Positions 30,515-42,519 of a stretch of 64,000 nt of DNA are shown here, in pieces. Position 1 is the stretch's first letter, and every line of letters begins with the position of its first letter. The stretch is from Sinohyriopsis cumingii (Eukaryota > Mollusca > Bivalvia > Unionida > Unionidae), in NCBI GenBank assembly GCA_028554795.2, contig CM068826.1, forward strand, positions 100,151,846 to 100,215,845, written 5' to 3'. Both the position numbers and the translations under genes were made by a program. The notes beneath the pieces were generated by a model. That model ran no database searches. It was given only the letters and a program-made list of their open reading frames with translations, and was not told the origin of the DNA.

Positions 30515-31060
30515 TTGTTCAATTCTCTTGATATTTCATACAATTTATCCTGCCACGTTTTCACTTAAATTTTCTTGATATTTCTTACGATTGATCCGCG
30601 AACTGTTACACTTCATTCCTATGGATATTTCATACGAAATATCCGGGAATGGTTACACTTCATTCAGGCCCGGCCCTAGGATGTGCGAATCCCAAGGCAG
30701 CATGCGGGACTCAAAGCAGCAAGCGATGAGAGCGGGCCCCCAAGCAACAACAAAATAAATAGTTTCGCGGAGTTGATTTCCTGAAAGCGCGGGGCCCAAG
30801 GCGGTTGCATTGTTCGCCTTGCCCTAGGGCCGGCCCTGACTTCATTTCTCTTGATATTTTATACGTTTGATCTTGGAACGTTTCTTCTGATATTTTATAC
30901 GATTGATCTGTGAACTGTTTACACGTCGATTCCCTTGATATTTCATATATTTCATCCTTAAACAGTTACACCTATTTTCTCTTGATATTTCATACGATTA
31001 ATCCGATCGCATTTTTGCTACATTTTTCTTGATATTTCACACGATTTACTAAATTTTTCA
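30515..31060. repeat. ~50-bp degenerate tandem repeat interrupted by a MITE
   Basis: About eight or nine degenerate copies of a unit built on TCTTGATATTTCATACGATT followed by GATCC..GAACTGTTACACTTCA. The array is split by the hAT MITE at 30665-30838. Confidence 0.8.
30665..30838. mobile_element. hAT-type MITE, 174 bp, with exact 8-bp TSD
   Basis: Terminal inverted repeats CAGGCCCGGCCCTAGG and CCTAGGGCCGGCCCTG (15 of 16 complementary). Exact target duplication ACTTCATT at 30657-30664 and 30839-30846. Same family as 27705-27870, inverted. Confidence 0.93.
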
Positions 31061-32154
31061 AACGTTTTCGTCAAATTGAGACCTGATACTATCTACCTAA
31101 TGATAATTCTGACAATATTGTCACTTTGTTAGAGGTTGATATAAGAAAAACATAATATCTGTAAAATGATTCACTTTGGAATCTTTGTGTTCTTCATACA
31201 TTAGTGACGAATTCCTTGAATTCGATGAAATCCTCTTCTTTCTTCGCAGAAATGTAACAAAATATATTATGATTCTATTGGAAAACAGGTTAATTGTTGC
31301 AAAGAAATCGGTAGGAACATTAATCCAAATGACGAATATTGGACTGAAGTATTTTGTGACACTGGGAACAGGTAAAGATATCTTGTAAATTTAAATACAT
31401 TTTATTTAAACATGTACAATCTTATCAGACAACGCTGTTATTTCCTTTGTTGCACACAGAATGTAACGTATTTCGTCATTACACCTGGGATAAGAAAGCA
31501 ACCTACTGTTTAAAAGAAAAACAAACAAACAAACAAACAAAAATACAGAACGATGCAATCTCTGAGCAGAATCGTTATTTTGTCGATGCCTATTTTATAT
31601 AAAGTGAATATTTCTTCATTGCTTTTAAGAATAATAACGACGTTATCGTGTCGTTGATCAAAAAGAGAACTGCTGCAACCGGTTTCCGCTTCAATCCGCT
31701 GCATTTCCTAAGTGACTGCATGTCATTCTTTACTCTGCAACCCCACAATTTGTATTTTAATCAAGAACAAATTACCATGCTTGATGGTTGTCTTTTTAAT
31801 CTCAAGCAACTTCCTGAAGCTTGCACGTTGTCTGATTATTCCCAATAAACAAGACAGACTGCAACAGTTCAGCCAGTTTTCATTAGAGGCCAGCTTTTAT
31901 GGGATCGATAGAACCTAGGACAGAGAATAAGAACCCACGCTAACAACAAGTGTAACGGTCGGCAAATCCGTAATGTAATCAGCATATAAAACAGTCTTCG
32001 AAATGGCACCATGCAATCAACAAGAAAGGTTATAAATTTGATTTCTATCTACGGAACCAACATCGATAACGGCTTCGGCAACAGTCGAAAATATATGCGA
32101 GATGGAGATTGGCATTAGCATATGACTTGTATTTGATATGGAGATGGGGCCATG

Positions 32155-32194
<40 letters not shown>

Positions 32195-34248
32195 ACTAGA
32201 GAGAGAGCACTCTTTCCCAAACAAATACTAATTGTGTTCCCTTTCACCTTAAGTCAGACAGTAGTATGACTAAATATTATATGCATGTAATGGATACATA
32301 GTTATAACTAATTGTCACACAAGAATGCAAGAACAAACTTAAAGACCTAATAATATTTCCTACCTTAAATATTTTCAGCATTTTTTTAATGTTTTCTAAT
32401 TTCAAACTGTTTGGTTTTTGTAATCATATATTATTTATGTTTTTTATGTTATAGGTGTTGTCTAATGTTGTAAAGTGCTTAGAGCTTCTAAAGATTAGGC
32501 GCTATGCAATGTCCTCATTATTATTATTATTATTATATAGACATCTGCATTTTTCCCATACCGCATCAGCAAAGTCCGAAAACTTTAAACACTTCATGAC
32601 AGCTCATTAATTACTCCCGCTACCCCACCCACCTCATAGAGATCGAAAATAGTAATTATTTACAGAATATAGCAAATGCGCTTTTCAAAACATTATGTAT
32701 GGTTCTTATTTGCTGGTACTGTAAGGCATGACTAAAATTATCAATTGAAGCATACCGTGCACCAATTAGAAGTAACAATATTCAAAGTATAAGTCAGAGA
32801 TAACACTATTCAAAACCAATTAGAGCATCTAAATCACAGATTTTGGGAAACATTTAATCAATATTCAATGTTCTGAGAATGTTAAAAAACTGAATTGCTC
32901 TTTGTAGAAAGCCTCTAAATTGGAGCAATTCAAAAACTGCAGTTTAAATGATTATTACGCAAATCTAGAATATTTGACAACACAAATACAATCAAGCACT
33001 AGTTAAGCCGAAAAATATAAGCAAAGAACAGTTAGCTATACAAATAAATCTGACGAAATTCAGCAGATTTTACCATTAAATAGCAGAAAATGAATAATTT
33101 TAAACAGAATACTTTCATTTCTCTAATCTATCAGAATTGCTTTGGAATTGATCTTTATCATAAAAAGGAAAATAGGATTTGATGCGATATGAAACTGTTA
33201 TCTCATATACTAGTACAAAGACATAAACATGTATGTGCCTGAACTTTGTTTTAATTATTTACATGTATTGCTTTTCCTGGAAATGCTCTTTCCTCTGGTG
33301 CCATTTAATGCAAATTTTAATGTTGTTTTTTCCTGCTTTTATCGTGGCATAAACTATCAATTACAGAACCACACATTAAATAACGCCCGAGAAAGCGCAT
33401 TTAAAGTAGTGTGGTTCGACAACTGACAGTTTATATCACGAAAAACGCAGAAGAAAACCCCATTCCACTCAGGTAACTGCAATCGTACATTGACTTAATT
33501 TTATCCTTGATTCTTTTTATTCTGTTTTCCATTTCTGACCTTCTGAACCATGCTGAATCAGCCATTGCTTGATGAAATTCCAAACAAAAACAGACATCAA
33601 ACTGATTTCTGCTTTCAGTGTCAAATTCAGTGTGATATTTATAGTTAGTTGCCAATTCGGATCGATCCGAATATTGAAAAATGTCAGCTTTGGTCAACAT
33701 TTCTGTTTATAACTTCTCCCGGATATTTCTTTGCACAAGGAATTTTTAGCGATGGAGACATAAACACAAAATCAAATAAAACTGTCAGGGTACCATAGTT
33801 GACTTTTTGCACCCCCTCCAGACATTTAAAAAAAAAGAGGATTTTCTCTTACATTCCACTCGACGTCAATAACTGAGCCAGGGTCACGATAAGCATAAAC
33901 CATTTACGGACCGTTCGAGTAGTAGTACTCTGGTTAATGAAAGGACTAAAACTATTTTGTAATATTTAATGATGGTTTTCTCCAGCAGACACCATTGATC
34001 ATATCTGATATTTAATTACACTTGAGCTAAAATATCAACCTTGCCATCTGTTTATCATAATGTATTCGCTTTCATGTCTTTTAAAAACAAGAACTTTGTT
34101 CCTATAAACAATAAATGTTGGCGAATCTTCTGAGAAGCTAGTCACCGATACTAATGTTCTTAGCGTGTTAGCAAGACAACTTCTCACTCTTCTATTTTCC
34201 TTCTCCCCTCTCTCTCTCTCTCTCTCTCTCGCACACACAGAGAAACAG

Positions 34249-34282
<34 letters not shown>

Positions 34283-34779
34283 AGCATGCTAATATAAGTC
34301 TTAAAATAATCTGTGTACGTGGTAATATTGAAAATCTTCGGTCTGCATTTAGTGCACCTGACATCGGGGAATGTTCCCGTTAGCTCGATTTAGATTTAAC
34401 AACATGGGGAAACTTTCTTGGTAGCCGTATTCTGATTTAATAAGCTGCTTATTGAACAAAGACTTGAAAATGTAGATTTTTATTTTATTCATAACATTTT
34501 TAAAAAAAAAAAATAGGAATTTATGTGTTCCAGTCACAAAGCTACAACTTCCACCATTTTCTTAGTGTTCATTTCTCACGACTCTAATTTTAGCACCTAC
34601 AATATTTTTATATCAAAGTTTATTTAGCAATATTAACAGCTGACTTGTCACATTATATAGTTTCAATCAAATAAAATTACGACATATGTGGTGTGTTTAT
34701 TATGTTATGAAATCGCCAGACTTTCCATAGGTTAATTAAAGGTCAAAACCACACAAGAACAGGTTCATGACTTCCCTGG

Positions 34780-34784
<5 letters not shown>
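31061..34784. other. intergenic with small microsatellites
   Basis: Contains (GA)n at 32158-32193, a short (ATT)n at 32518-32536, and (CT)n/(CA)n at 34205-34276. ORFs up to 109 codons are mostly repeat-driven; an 89-codon ORF on the - strand (33431-33700) has normal composition but no recognisable motif. No gene is called. Confidence 0.5.

Positions 34785-34860
<76 letters not shown>
34785..34860. repeat. (TA)n microsatellite
   Basis: AT run of about 76 bp. Confidence 0.95.
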
Positions 34861-34862
<2 letters not shown>

Positions 34863-36312
34863 TTCACAAAAAATTAGAAGATAAAAATGATGGTCAGGAT
34901 GAGTTCCGATTATTTAAGTAATGCAAACTGTATTCATCTAAGATTTTTCAAAAGCCTTTAAAAAACGTATGCTACTGGATCTCATGGGTGCTTCACTAAA
35001 GCCAACAATGTTCTCAAGTAATTTCCTCAGACATTTGTACAGAATATGTTTAGACAAGGCGCAAAACGTCCATTGGTAATTATCACGACGAGAATAATCA
35101 CGTGATTTGACCTTTCATCACAAGATTTATCAGGATCCGGAGATCGGTACAACGACATGCTTATCGTTTGTTGCCAATGTACGGGCAACGTGCGCCGTCT
35201 GTTACGAGCATTTATTAAGCATGCACACCATCCTACCAGTTTCATAAGAGTACAAAGCCAGATGGATACTCTAATAAAATATCAAACGTCTTAGATATTC
35301 TCATAGACTTTTTTCTCCTGTGCCACACATGTCTTGTGACCTAACTTCCCAACTTTTCTTGAAGCCGTTCTGCATGATTTAAGAATATCGCTGGAATAAC
35401 TGTTTAATGTTTGAAGATACATGTGTTATCAGCCGTTCAAAACGTTTTGGATGAAAATTCCAGGAACTGTTTTCAGGTATCTCGAAATGTCTAAAGCAAA
35501 TACGACTCTTATTTCCTCCTAGTAAATAGCCAAGAGTTTATTCCACAGTCGACATTGCGATAATTGGACGCGAAATTGCTCTTATTTATAACATTTCTGT
35601 AACCATTGTGTAGAGTTCGAAGTAAATTTGACAATTATGCATAGATAAATCATTTAAACCGAACGATACAGTTCATTTTCAGCATTATAATACACTCAGT
35701 TAGCACTGCTCTAGGAAAGATTAGCTAACAGATATGAACTGTGTAATTACATTTACAATAATTTTGTTTGCCTTTCTCGGGCTTTTTCTGTGATATTGTA
35801 TTGATTTTGTGAAACGACGGAGATCCGCCGTTTTATGTGATATATATTGTCAATTGCTTTGCTGATGATTCAACTGGTTAGGAAATAAAAATCTACGCTA
35901 GTGAAAATAGTACATCCTCAATAAAGGAAAATCTATTTTTACAAACTATAATTTGTTCGTCCTGTTTGAACTTTATAATTTCGGACAAACTAAATATTAT
36001 TTTATTGTTGATTGGACTGTCACAAAATCGTTTTCTTCATGTTTACTTTTACTTATAGTGACATTCATTTCTCTTGTTTTTTTCAAAGACAAATATAAAC
36101 AGTTTTGGATTAAAGAATCACGCAAAGTAAAAGCAAAACAATTGAGTTTAAGCATTTTAATCGTGTCGATAAGCACTAACGGCTCCTTTGTTCTTTTATA
36201 TTACGAATGGTGGGGGTTATCGCTGTTGTCTGGAAGGAGTTCTTGTTACATTCACAAGTAAGCTTTTGTTAGCACCAACTGACGATTTCCACGAAGTGGA
36301 CTCAACTAATGC

Positions 36313-36313
<1 letters not shown>
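34861..36313. other. intergenic, nothing recognised
   Basis: AT-rich unique sequence. A 102-codon ORF at 35953-36261 is Leu/Ile/Phe-rich by base composition and is not convincing. Confidence 0.45.

Positions 36314-36384
<71 letters not shown>
36314..36384. repeat. (TA)n microsatellite
   Basis: AT run of about 71 bp. Confidence 0.95.
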
Positions 36385-36387
<3 letters not shown>

Positions 36388-36719
36388 GTTTTGATATTTC
36401 ATAACTCAAAGGAATTAATTGGATTTAGTTAAAAATTTGAAATTGGCTTATTTTTCATTTAAAACAATAAAGTTAATTATTTATGCGCATTTAGGACAAG
36501 ATAATGTCATAAGAAGATGAGGGTGAAACGTATACATTTATATTTCGACAGTGAGCTATAACGAAAAGGGGGAGAGACTGAACTATGCAAGGAATTCAAT
36601 GAATGAGAAAAACTATAAACTTGACTGTTTTATAAACGAAAAGCCACGTTAGATAGTTTTAGTTTAAGGTAATAAATAAATAGCTTCAGTGAGCTGCTTG
36701 CCCATTATTTTATGATGTC

Positions 36720-37330
36720 TTGTCAGCCATAAATGTGATTACAAATCCCGTGTGGTGAGGATCGAACACGTGAACATTTTAATATATATCGTGTGTGAGG
36801 AGCCAATAAGTGACTATTTATATAAATATGGTCATATGTCGTGTGGGAGAAGCGAACAAGTGAATATTTATATAGATATGATTATATGGCTGGGTGGAAC
36901 AAGTGTACATCAATAGATTTAATAGCTCTTAAGCTTTGGGGTCTATATTGTTTTATTACTTTAATCATTTTCTAGTTAAAACAGGTGAACCAGTCGGATC
37001 TAACAACGCATATTGGTCTTCATAAATTCATGACAATTCCTCTAGTATCAGACCGATTACATGGTCATTCTTATAGTATCAGACCGATTACATGGTCATT
37101 CTTTCAGACAAATTACATATCCATTCGTATACCATCAAACCGATTACATGGTCATTCTCATTGTATCAGACAGATTGCATGGCCATTCTTTCAGACTGAT
37201 TACATGGCCATTCTTTCAGACAGATTACATGGTCATTCTTGTAAATTCAGACCAATTACATGGCCATCCTTTCAGACCGATTACATATCCATTCTTATAG
37301 TATCAGACCGATTATAAGGCCATTCTTATG
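36720..37330. repeat. two short tandem arrays
   Basis: 36745-36905 has about three degenerate copies of a ~64-bp unit with GTGTG(G/A)GAGAAGC and AACAAGTGAATATTTATAT. 37044-37330 has about ten copies of a ~25-35-bp unit CAGACCGATTACATGGTCAT plus TCTT, some extended by ATAGTAT. Open frames through the second array (SDRLHGHS repeats) reflect the repeat. Confidence 0.85.
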
Positions 37331-40105
37331 TATCGAACCGACTGAAGCCTTTTTTGAGCTCTGTTATGTAGTGAAGAAAACAGCGTAAAATTTCTAGGCA
37401 TGCCAGAATACTGTTGAATAAATATCCTTGTTTTTTCTTAGACTTTTAGGCATGTTACATTATTTGGTAGTTCTATGCTAGATCGTGTGACACTTAATAT
37501 GTGGCGTAGTAATAGTCTTTGATTATGTTTCCATATTGGAAAGAAATGATATTCATGAATATTTCTAATAAAATTGTCATGTTTGGAAATGCGATATGTC
37601 AAAGTCACAGCATTGGTTTGGGGTCTAAATATTCATTAATACTTACAAACTTTCCAGTACAATAGATATCGCCTCATTGACGACTTGAACAATAAACAAT
37701 TTTTCAACACATTTACAATAAACTTTGCATGACAAACTGTGTTTGTTAATACAACTACTTTCTAGTGTAATGCCACAGTTACAGAAAAAAGTGATGACAT
37801 TCAAAGTGGGGATTTACAAAATGCTTGATAAACGATTACCCTCTTATCGACTCGTCTGATACCCATAAATGAGCTGAGATTGACAAAAAAAATTTGCGCT
37901 GAAAACTAAAGGGTCTACTCCAGGGCTTTAGAGCGCCGCTGAAGAGAGGTAGGCACTTGGCAAAGTGCTTGCTCGTAAACTCTCACAATGCAGAGAAAGT
38001 TAATACACACTGTCCTTTGGACTGACATTTGCTATTTTTTGTTTCAGTATTAAGAGCACCATGTGCTGTCTATAGCAGAAAGATGATGAAATATCCGATC
38101 CTGAAATCTTAGAAAACGAACGTGAAATAGTACAAGTAGTCGAAAGTTGTCTGCTTGTTAAATACATAATTTAATTTTCATAGTGTTGGCGGCAATATTT
38201 TCTAAAAGTGTTGTTAGGATATTTTAAAAATGAAAGAACTAATGAATGTTAATGGATCTATTTTCTTCATAATTTATCCATTCAGATGAGAATGTAAAAA
38301 ATAGCCGTGCAATATTTAGTAATCTTCTGAGAGAGACGTAGCAGAGGAAAATCCAAGATATGTATTCTCAGACCGAAATCAACTTCCACCATTCAGATAT
38401 TAAAGAAATTTGTAAGTCTCTAGACCTCGCTGAAGATATATATTCTGCTGTTTTGAAACAAGGATTGCTAGAGAGCAAATCCAAGGAATATATTTTCTTT
38501 AAATTTTCAAACTTGTCCAAAATATCGAAATCGTCGGTGTTAATATATTACAAGGCACGCTTAATTCTTTCAGAGTTAGTTCGGTTTGGAACAACCTCTG
38601 AGTCTTCTAGGATGTCGTTTGCCACCCTAGGGGTGCCTTTGGGTTTATTTTCACACGGTCATAATTGACGGGACACGTCTTTTGATTAGGAAAAAACGTG
38701 TAACAGATTAAGTTAGCAGAGTGCCCATCAATCTCAATACAATCGATAAGTACAGCTTGAGCGGAACTGTTTCCTTTTTAGCGAAAATAATGCGGGTATA
38801 TTCTAAACAGGTATTAACTCTGCGATTGAAAAGGTGTACTTAAATGATGAATATTAAAGAAATATAAAATATATAAAACATGCACGTTGACAAAATGATG
38901 CTGATACGTCAGGAAATTGAAAATCTGCAAAAGAGAAATCATACAATTCACCGAAAATTAAGCATCGAATCCACATAAGAGAAGTCTGAACACAGGCTTT
39001 TCATGCAATTGCAGTCTCACTTGACCGAGTCAAAAAAACCGGTGAAAGGTTCCAAACAACACAATAAACGAAACATCAACGAGTCAAGAAAATGTGGAAT
39101 TTTGTTATTCCTGGGATTGTTTTACAAAACAATTAACTTTCATCACAGAGTACGTGAACGAAGCTGCACGCTACAACAGCGATGAAGGACAGAACACAAA
39201 CCAAAACGAAAATACGTAACACGTGGCAAATATCGTATTTGATGACGTTTTATTTGATTTACCCTTTATGATATTCCCCACGACCTAGAATCAGAATTTA
39301 ATATAAATATGATCTGACAATTTAATGTGTTAAACTTCTGCATTCTAACGTCATGGTCAAATTTGGTTCACTCGCTGTAATGTGCTGTCTTCCAATGCCC
39401 TTGATTACAGTTAAGAAATTGTCGACAAACTGCTTACTGCAGCGGTCATAATTTTTATGTATTTTCTCGCGTCTGTATGCAGTCATGATGATTAAATTTT
39501 ACCGCCTTGGAGACTAACCAGGCTGCTATCAAAATAGTACTGACAGCGATCCATACCGGGACAATAATAATTGTCACTGTGGTTGCAATTCCTGCAATCC
39601 CACAAGCGGTGTCAACAATTTCGTTCAATTGTTTATATCTATAGACCAGTTTCAAAACTATTTTAGCTGACCAAACATATCCCATAGCCGCATCCGGTAC
39701 GGTCATGCGGATTTGACGCAGGGCAACTCGAGTGACCTACACTTCTTACATGAATATAACATTTGTCATTTTAGATCGCCGCAGATAGTAGTAAACACTA
39801 ATATGCCAGCCCACAAGTATATGAGTTGAACTGTACGATTTCATCAAGTACTTTTAACAACAAATGAGTATATATTGCTTTATGTTACTGCATCGTGACT
39901 CTCATCGTACCCCCCCCCCCCCGGACTGCATGGTAATGAATAATCCGAAAATAAACAAGTTAACTTGTCTAATTAGCTGCAAACAATGAACACCAAAGGC
40001 GGCACATCACATGTTAAGCAGATTCCTCAAAGATTTGCCATTTAGTTAATAAATTAAATGTGAATCCCAATGCTGTTTATGATACATTGGATTGGCTAAG
40101 GAATT

Positions 40106-40146
<41 letters not shown>

Positions 40147-41155
40147 CTTGAACAAATATGGATAATAATGATGAGTTAACTCATCCTGCGATACATTTGC
40201 AACGGCCAGTTGCCTCAGTACTATCAGCTATGTGTAACTCATGTGGCTTCTCGGATTGGGCTTGGGATCTGATTACGTTGGCATTAATAATGTTGTGTTC
40301 ACATGTATGCACCCATTCACTATGAAATTACTTATATGCAACAAAGAGATTTGTAGGTGCTCATGTTTTTGCGAGTATATAGTCTTGAAGAGTCATCTAA
40401 ATACATGTAGATTTGTACAATTTGTAGTCCTGGTCACATAGGAAAATCGTCCACCTACCCCTTTCCTTTCAGAAATGGATCATCCAACTGTGTAAGTCCT
40501 ACCAAGGACCACGGACAGGGTAGAATAAATTCCGGGGGACCACAACGGTCAGAAGGTCCACCGTTGTTTCAATTTGTGATTCGTTGGGGCCTACTGGATA
40601 TTTTTTCCTAGGGCCCACAAAATCCTGTCCGCTGTTCTGGTCCTCTCTGATGCTTTTTGTGCTCATATCTACTTTTCTCTTTTAGGCAGATTACTGAACT
40701 ATTCATTAATTAATTTTAAACACACTATTCCTTTATAAATTTGTTTGAAACGTTTTCACGAACATACACTATGTTAACGACAATCACTTAAAAAGTTGCC
40801 CTACGTTGATTGCGCATGCGTTAAATATTGGAGTGGAAAAATACAAATTCGACTTCCTGAAAAAGGTCTATACAGCAAGTTCACACGCGTATTTGTCTCT
40901 GTACGCTGCTGATCGTCGTTCATTTTATCACGTCGGTTGTGTTGTGGATAAATATCAGAAATGTCCATCATGTTATTAATATTAAAAGGGAGAGAAATCA
41001 TGGCATCTTTACAGGAGATGTACTTTATCATAATGAGAGTTTATTGAAGTTTTAGCAATACCTAGAATATACTTGTGTGTAACAAGTGATTGTAGTTCTA
41101 TCCAGCTATTATTTTTACTGGCAGTACCTTGACCATAAACTCATATACAATATCT

Positions 41156-41158
<3 letters not shown>
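37331..41158. other. intergenic with poly-C and (CT)n runs
   Basis: A 102-codon + ORF at 38360-38668 and an 83-codon - ORF at 39455-39706, the latter with a hydrophobic stretch (TIIIVPVWIAVSTILIAAWL), are the only protein-like frames; I recognise neither. Poly-C lies near 39910-39922 and (CT)n at 40108-40143. Confidence 0.45.

Positions 41159-41238
<80 letters not shown>
41159..41238. repeat. (TA)n microsatellite
   Basis: AT run of about 80 bp. Confidence 0.95.
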
Positions 41239-41240
<2 letters not shown>

Positions 41241-42000
41241 TTAGCCATCTCGTCTCACATAAAGACTATTACATTTTTCGGTCACGCATTAGTGCACATC
41301 AAAATTCCCATACTTTCTTGTATGGTAAGCAAAGTCGTAATAAAAGCACGGTATCAACTACGTATCAAACAGACATCAATAAATTGCGTCACATCAGTAT
41401 ATATATTCTTAATCTCTTCATACTGAACAATAGCAAAGCAATCAGACGCATTTCTGTACATTACACTCCCACAAGTGTACACAAATATTCAAATATCCAT
41501 ATTATCTAATTCTACACACAATTCAATTCAACAGTTGCAAAATCTAGAATATCACATGAATAAATGCACTAGTTTACTACGAAGAAACCAAATAGCGAAT
41601 TACAATATTAATTCTAACCACGAGCTAGCAATCTGCATAATTCTTTACATAATCATAGCTGATTTCTCAAATACGCATGTAAATTAAACACTACAAAGGT
41701 AATTCTACGTACTAACGATTCTAGTAATGAAGTATACATACTGCACATAGTTACAATTACAATGCCGTAATATTATGCAACAATCTAGCAAATAATTCAT
41801 TGACTTTTACGAAGCTTTGTCTTTCCTTAGAATTTTCTAAGTTTTCCCGCCAATTTACGAGTGGCTTTCCCGGAATTATTACTTTAACTTTCCAACACGA
41901 TGTTTCACAGTTACTGAAGTTTCTACTACTACTTTGGATTAAAGTCGCGTGCACCATTTGGTATGTGCGACTGGTTAATTTGTACACACTATTAGTACAA

Positions 42001-42170
42001 TGCCTCCCAAGCAAGCAACCAGAAGCAGAGGAGCCCCAAAGGCCCCGCCAAGGCTCCCGTCACAGCTACCTCCTCCATCGTTGTCTTCCGGGGGTGGTTT
42101 GCATCCCCGTCTTCTCTCATTCCAGTTTGTCACCAAGTATACTACTAGCAGCAGTGGTTTATTAAAAAAT
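42001..42170 (+). pseudogene. possible histone H2B-like relic
   Basis: The + strand reads MPPKQATRSRGAPKAPP at 42001 and VTKYTTSSS near 42130. These resemble the start (MPPK plus Lys/Ala/Pro tail) and end (AVTKYTSSK) of histone H2B with the whole histone fold missing between them. About 260 nt further, TTTTCAGGGCCAGCCA (42433-42448) resembles the right half of a histone stem-loop without its left arm. All matches are short; a chance resemblance is quite possible. Confidence 0.25.
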
Positions 42171-42519
42171 TCATGTTTCAAATTAATGCCCAGTTTTCTA
42201 TTTTTATTGGGCTATTCCTTCACTATTTTGCCAAACATGTGATTGTCAGATTCGATTCAGATATTTCTGAGTTGTGAATTTTCCTATCTTATTTTAGTTC
42301 TTTTAATTTTGTGTACTGTGCGTACTTGAAACTTCCGAAAAGTTTGTCACGTGGTGTAGGCTTAAGTAGCCTTCTTTTGAGATCTCAATCTTGGTAAATA
42401 TTTCTCAAGTGGGAATTTAAACCAAACATTGTTTTCAGGGCCAGCCAAGTTGTTGGTCTAAAGAGGGCTTTCGTGGGTCGGAATGAAAGCCCTATGTGGT
42501 AAACTTGTGAGCATGCTAT

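Noticed and set aside
37061-37317. Frames encoding SDRLHGHS-type repeats
   Set aside because: They are translation of a short tandem repeat without other coding evidence.
40490-40645. Possible MITE with GGACCACGGACAGG / CCTGTCC..GGTCC ends
   Set aside because: The ends pair poorly and no target duplication is visible.
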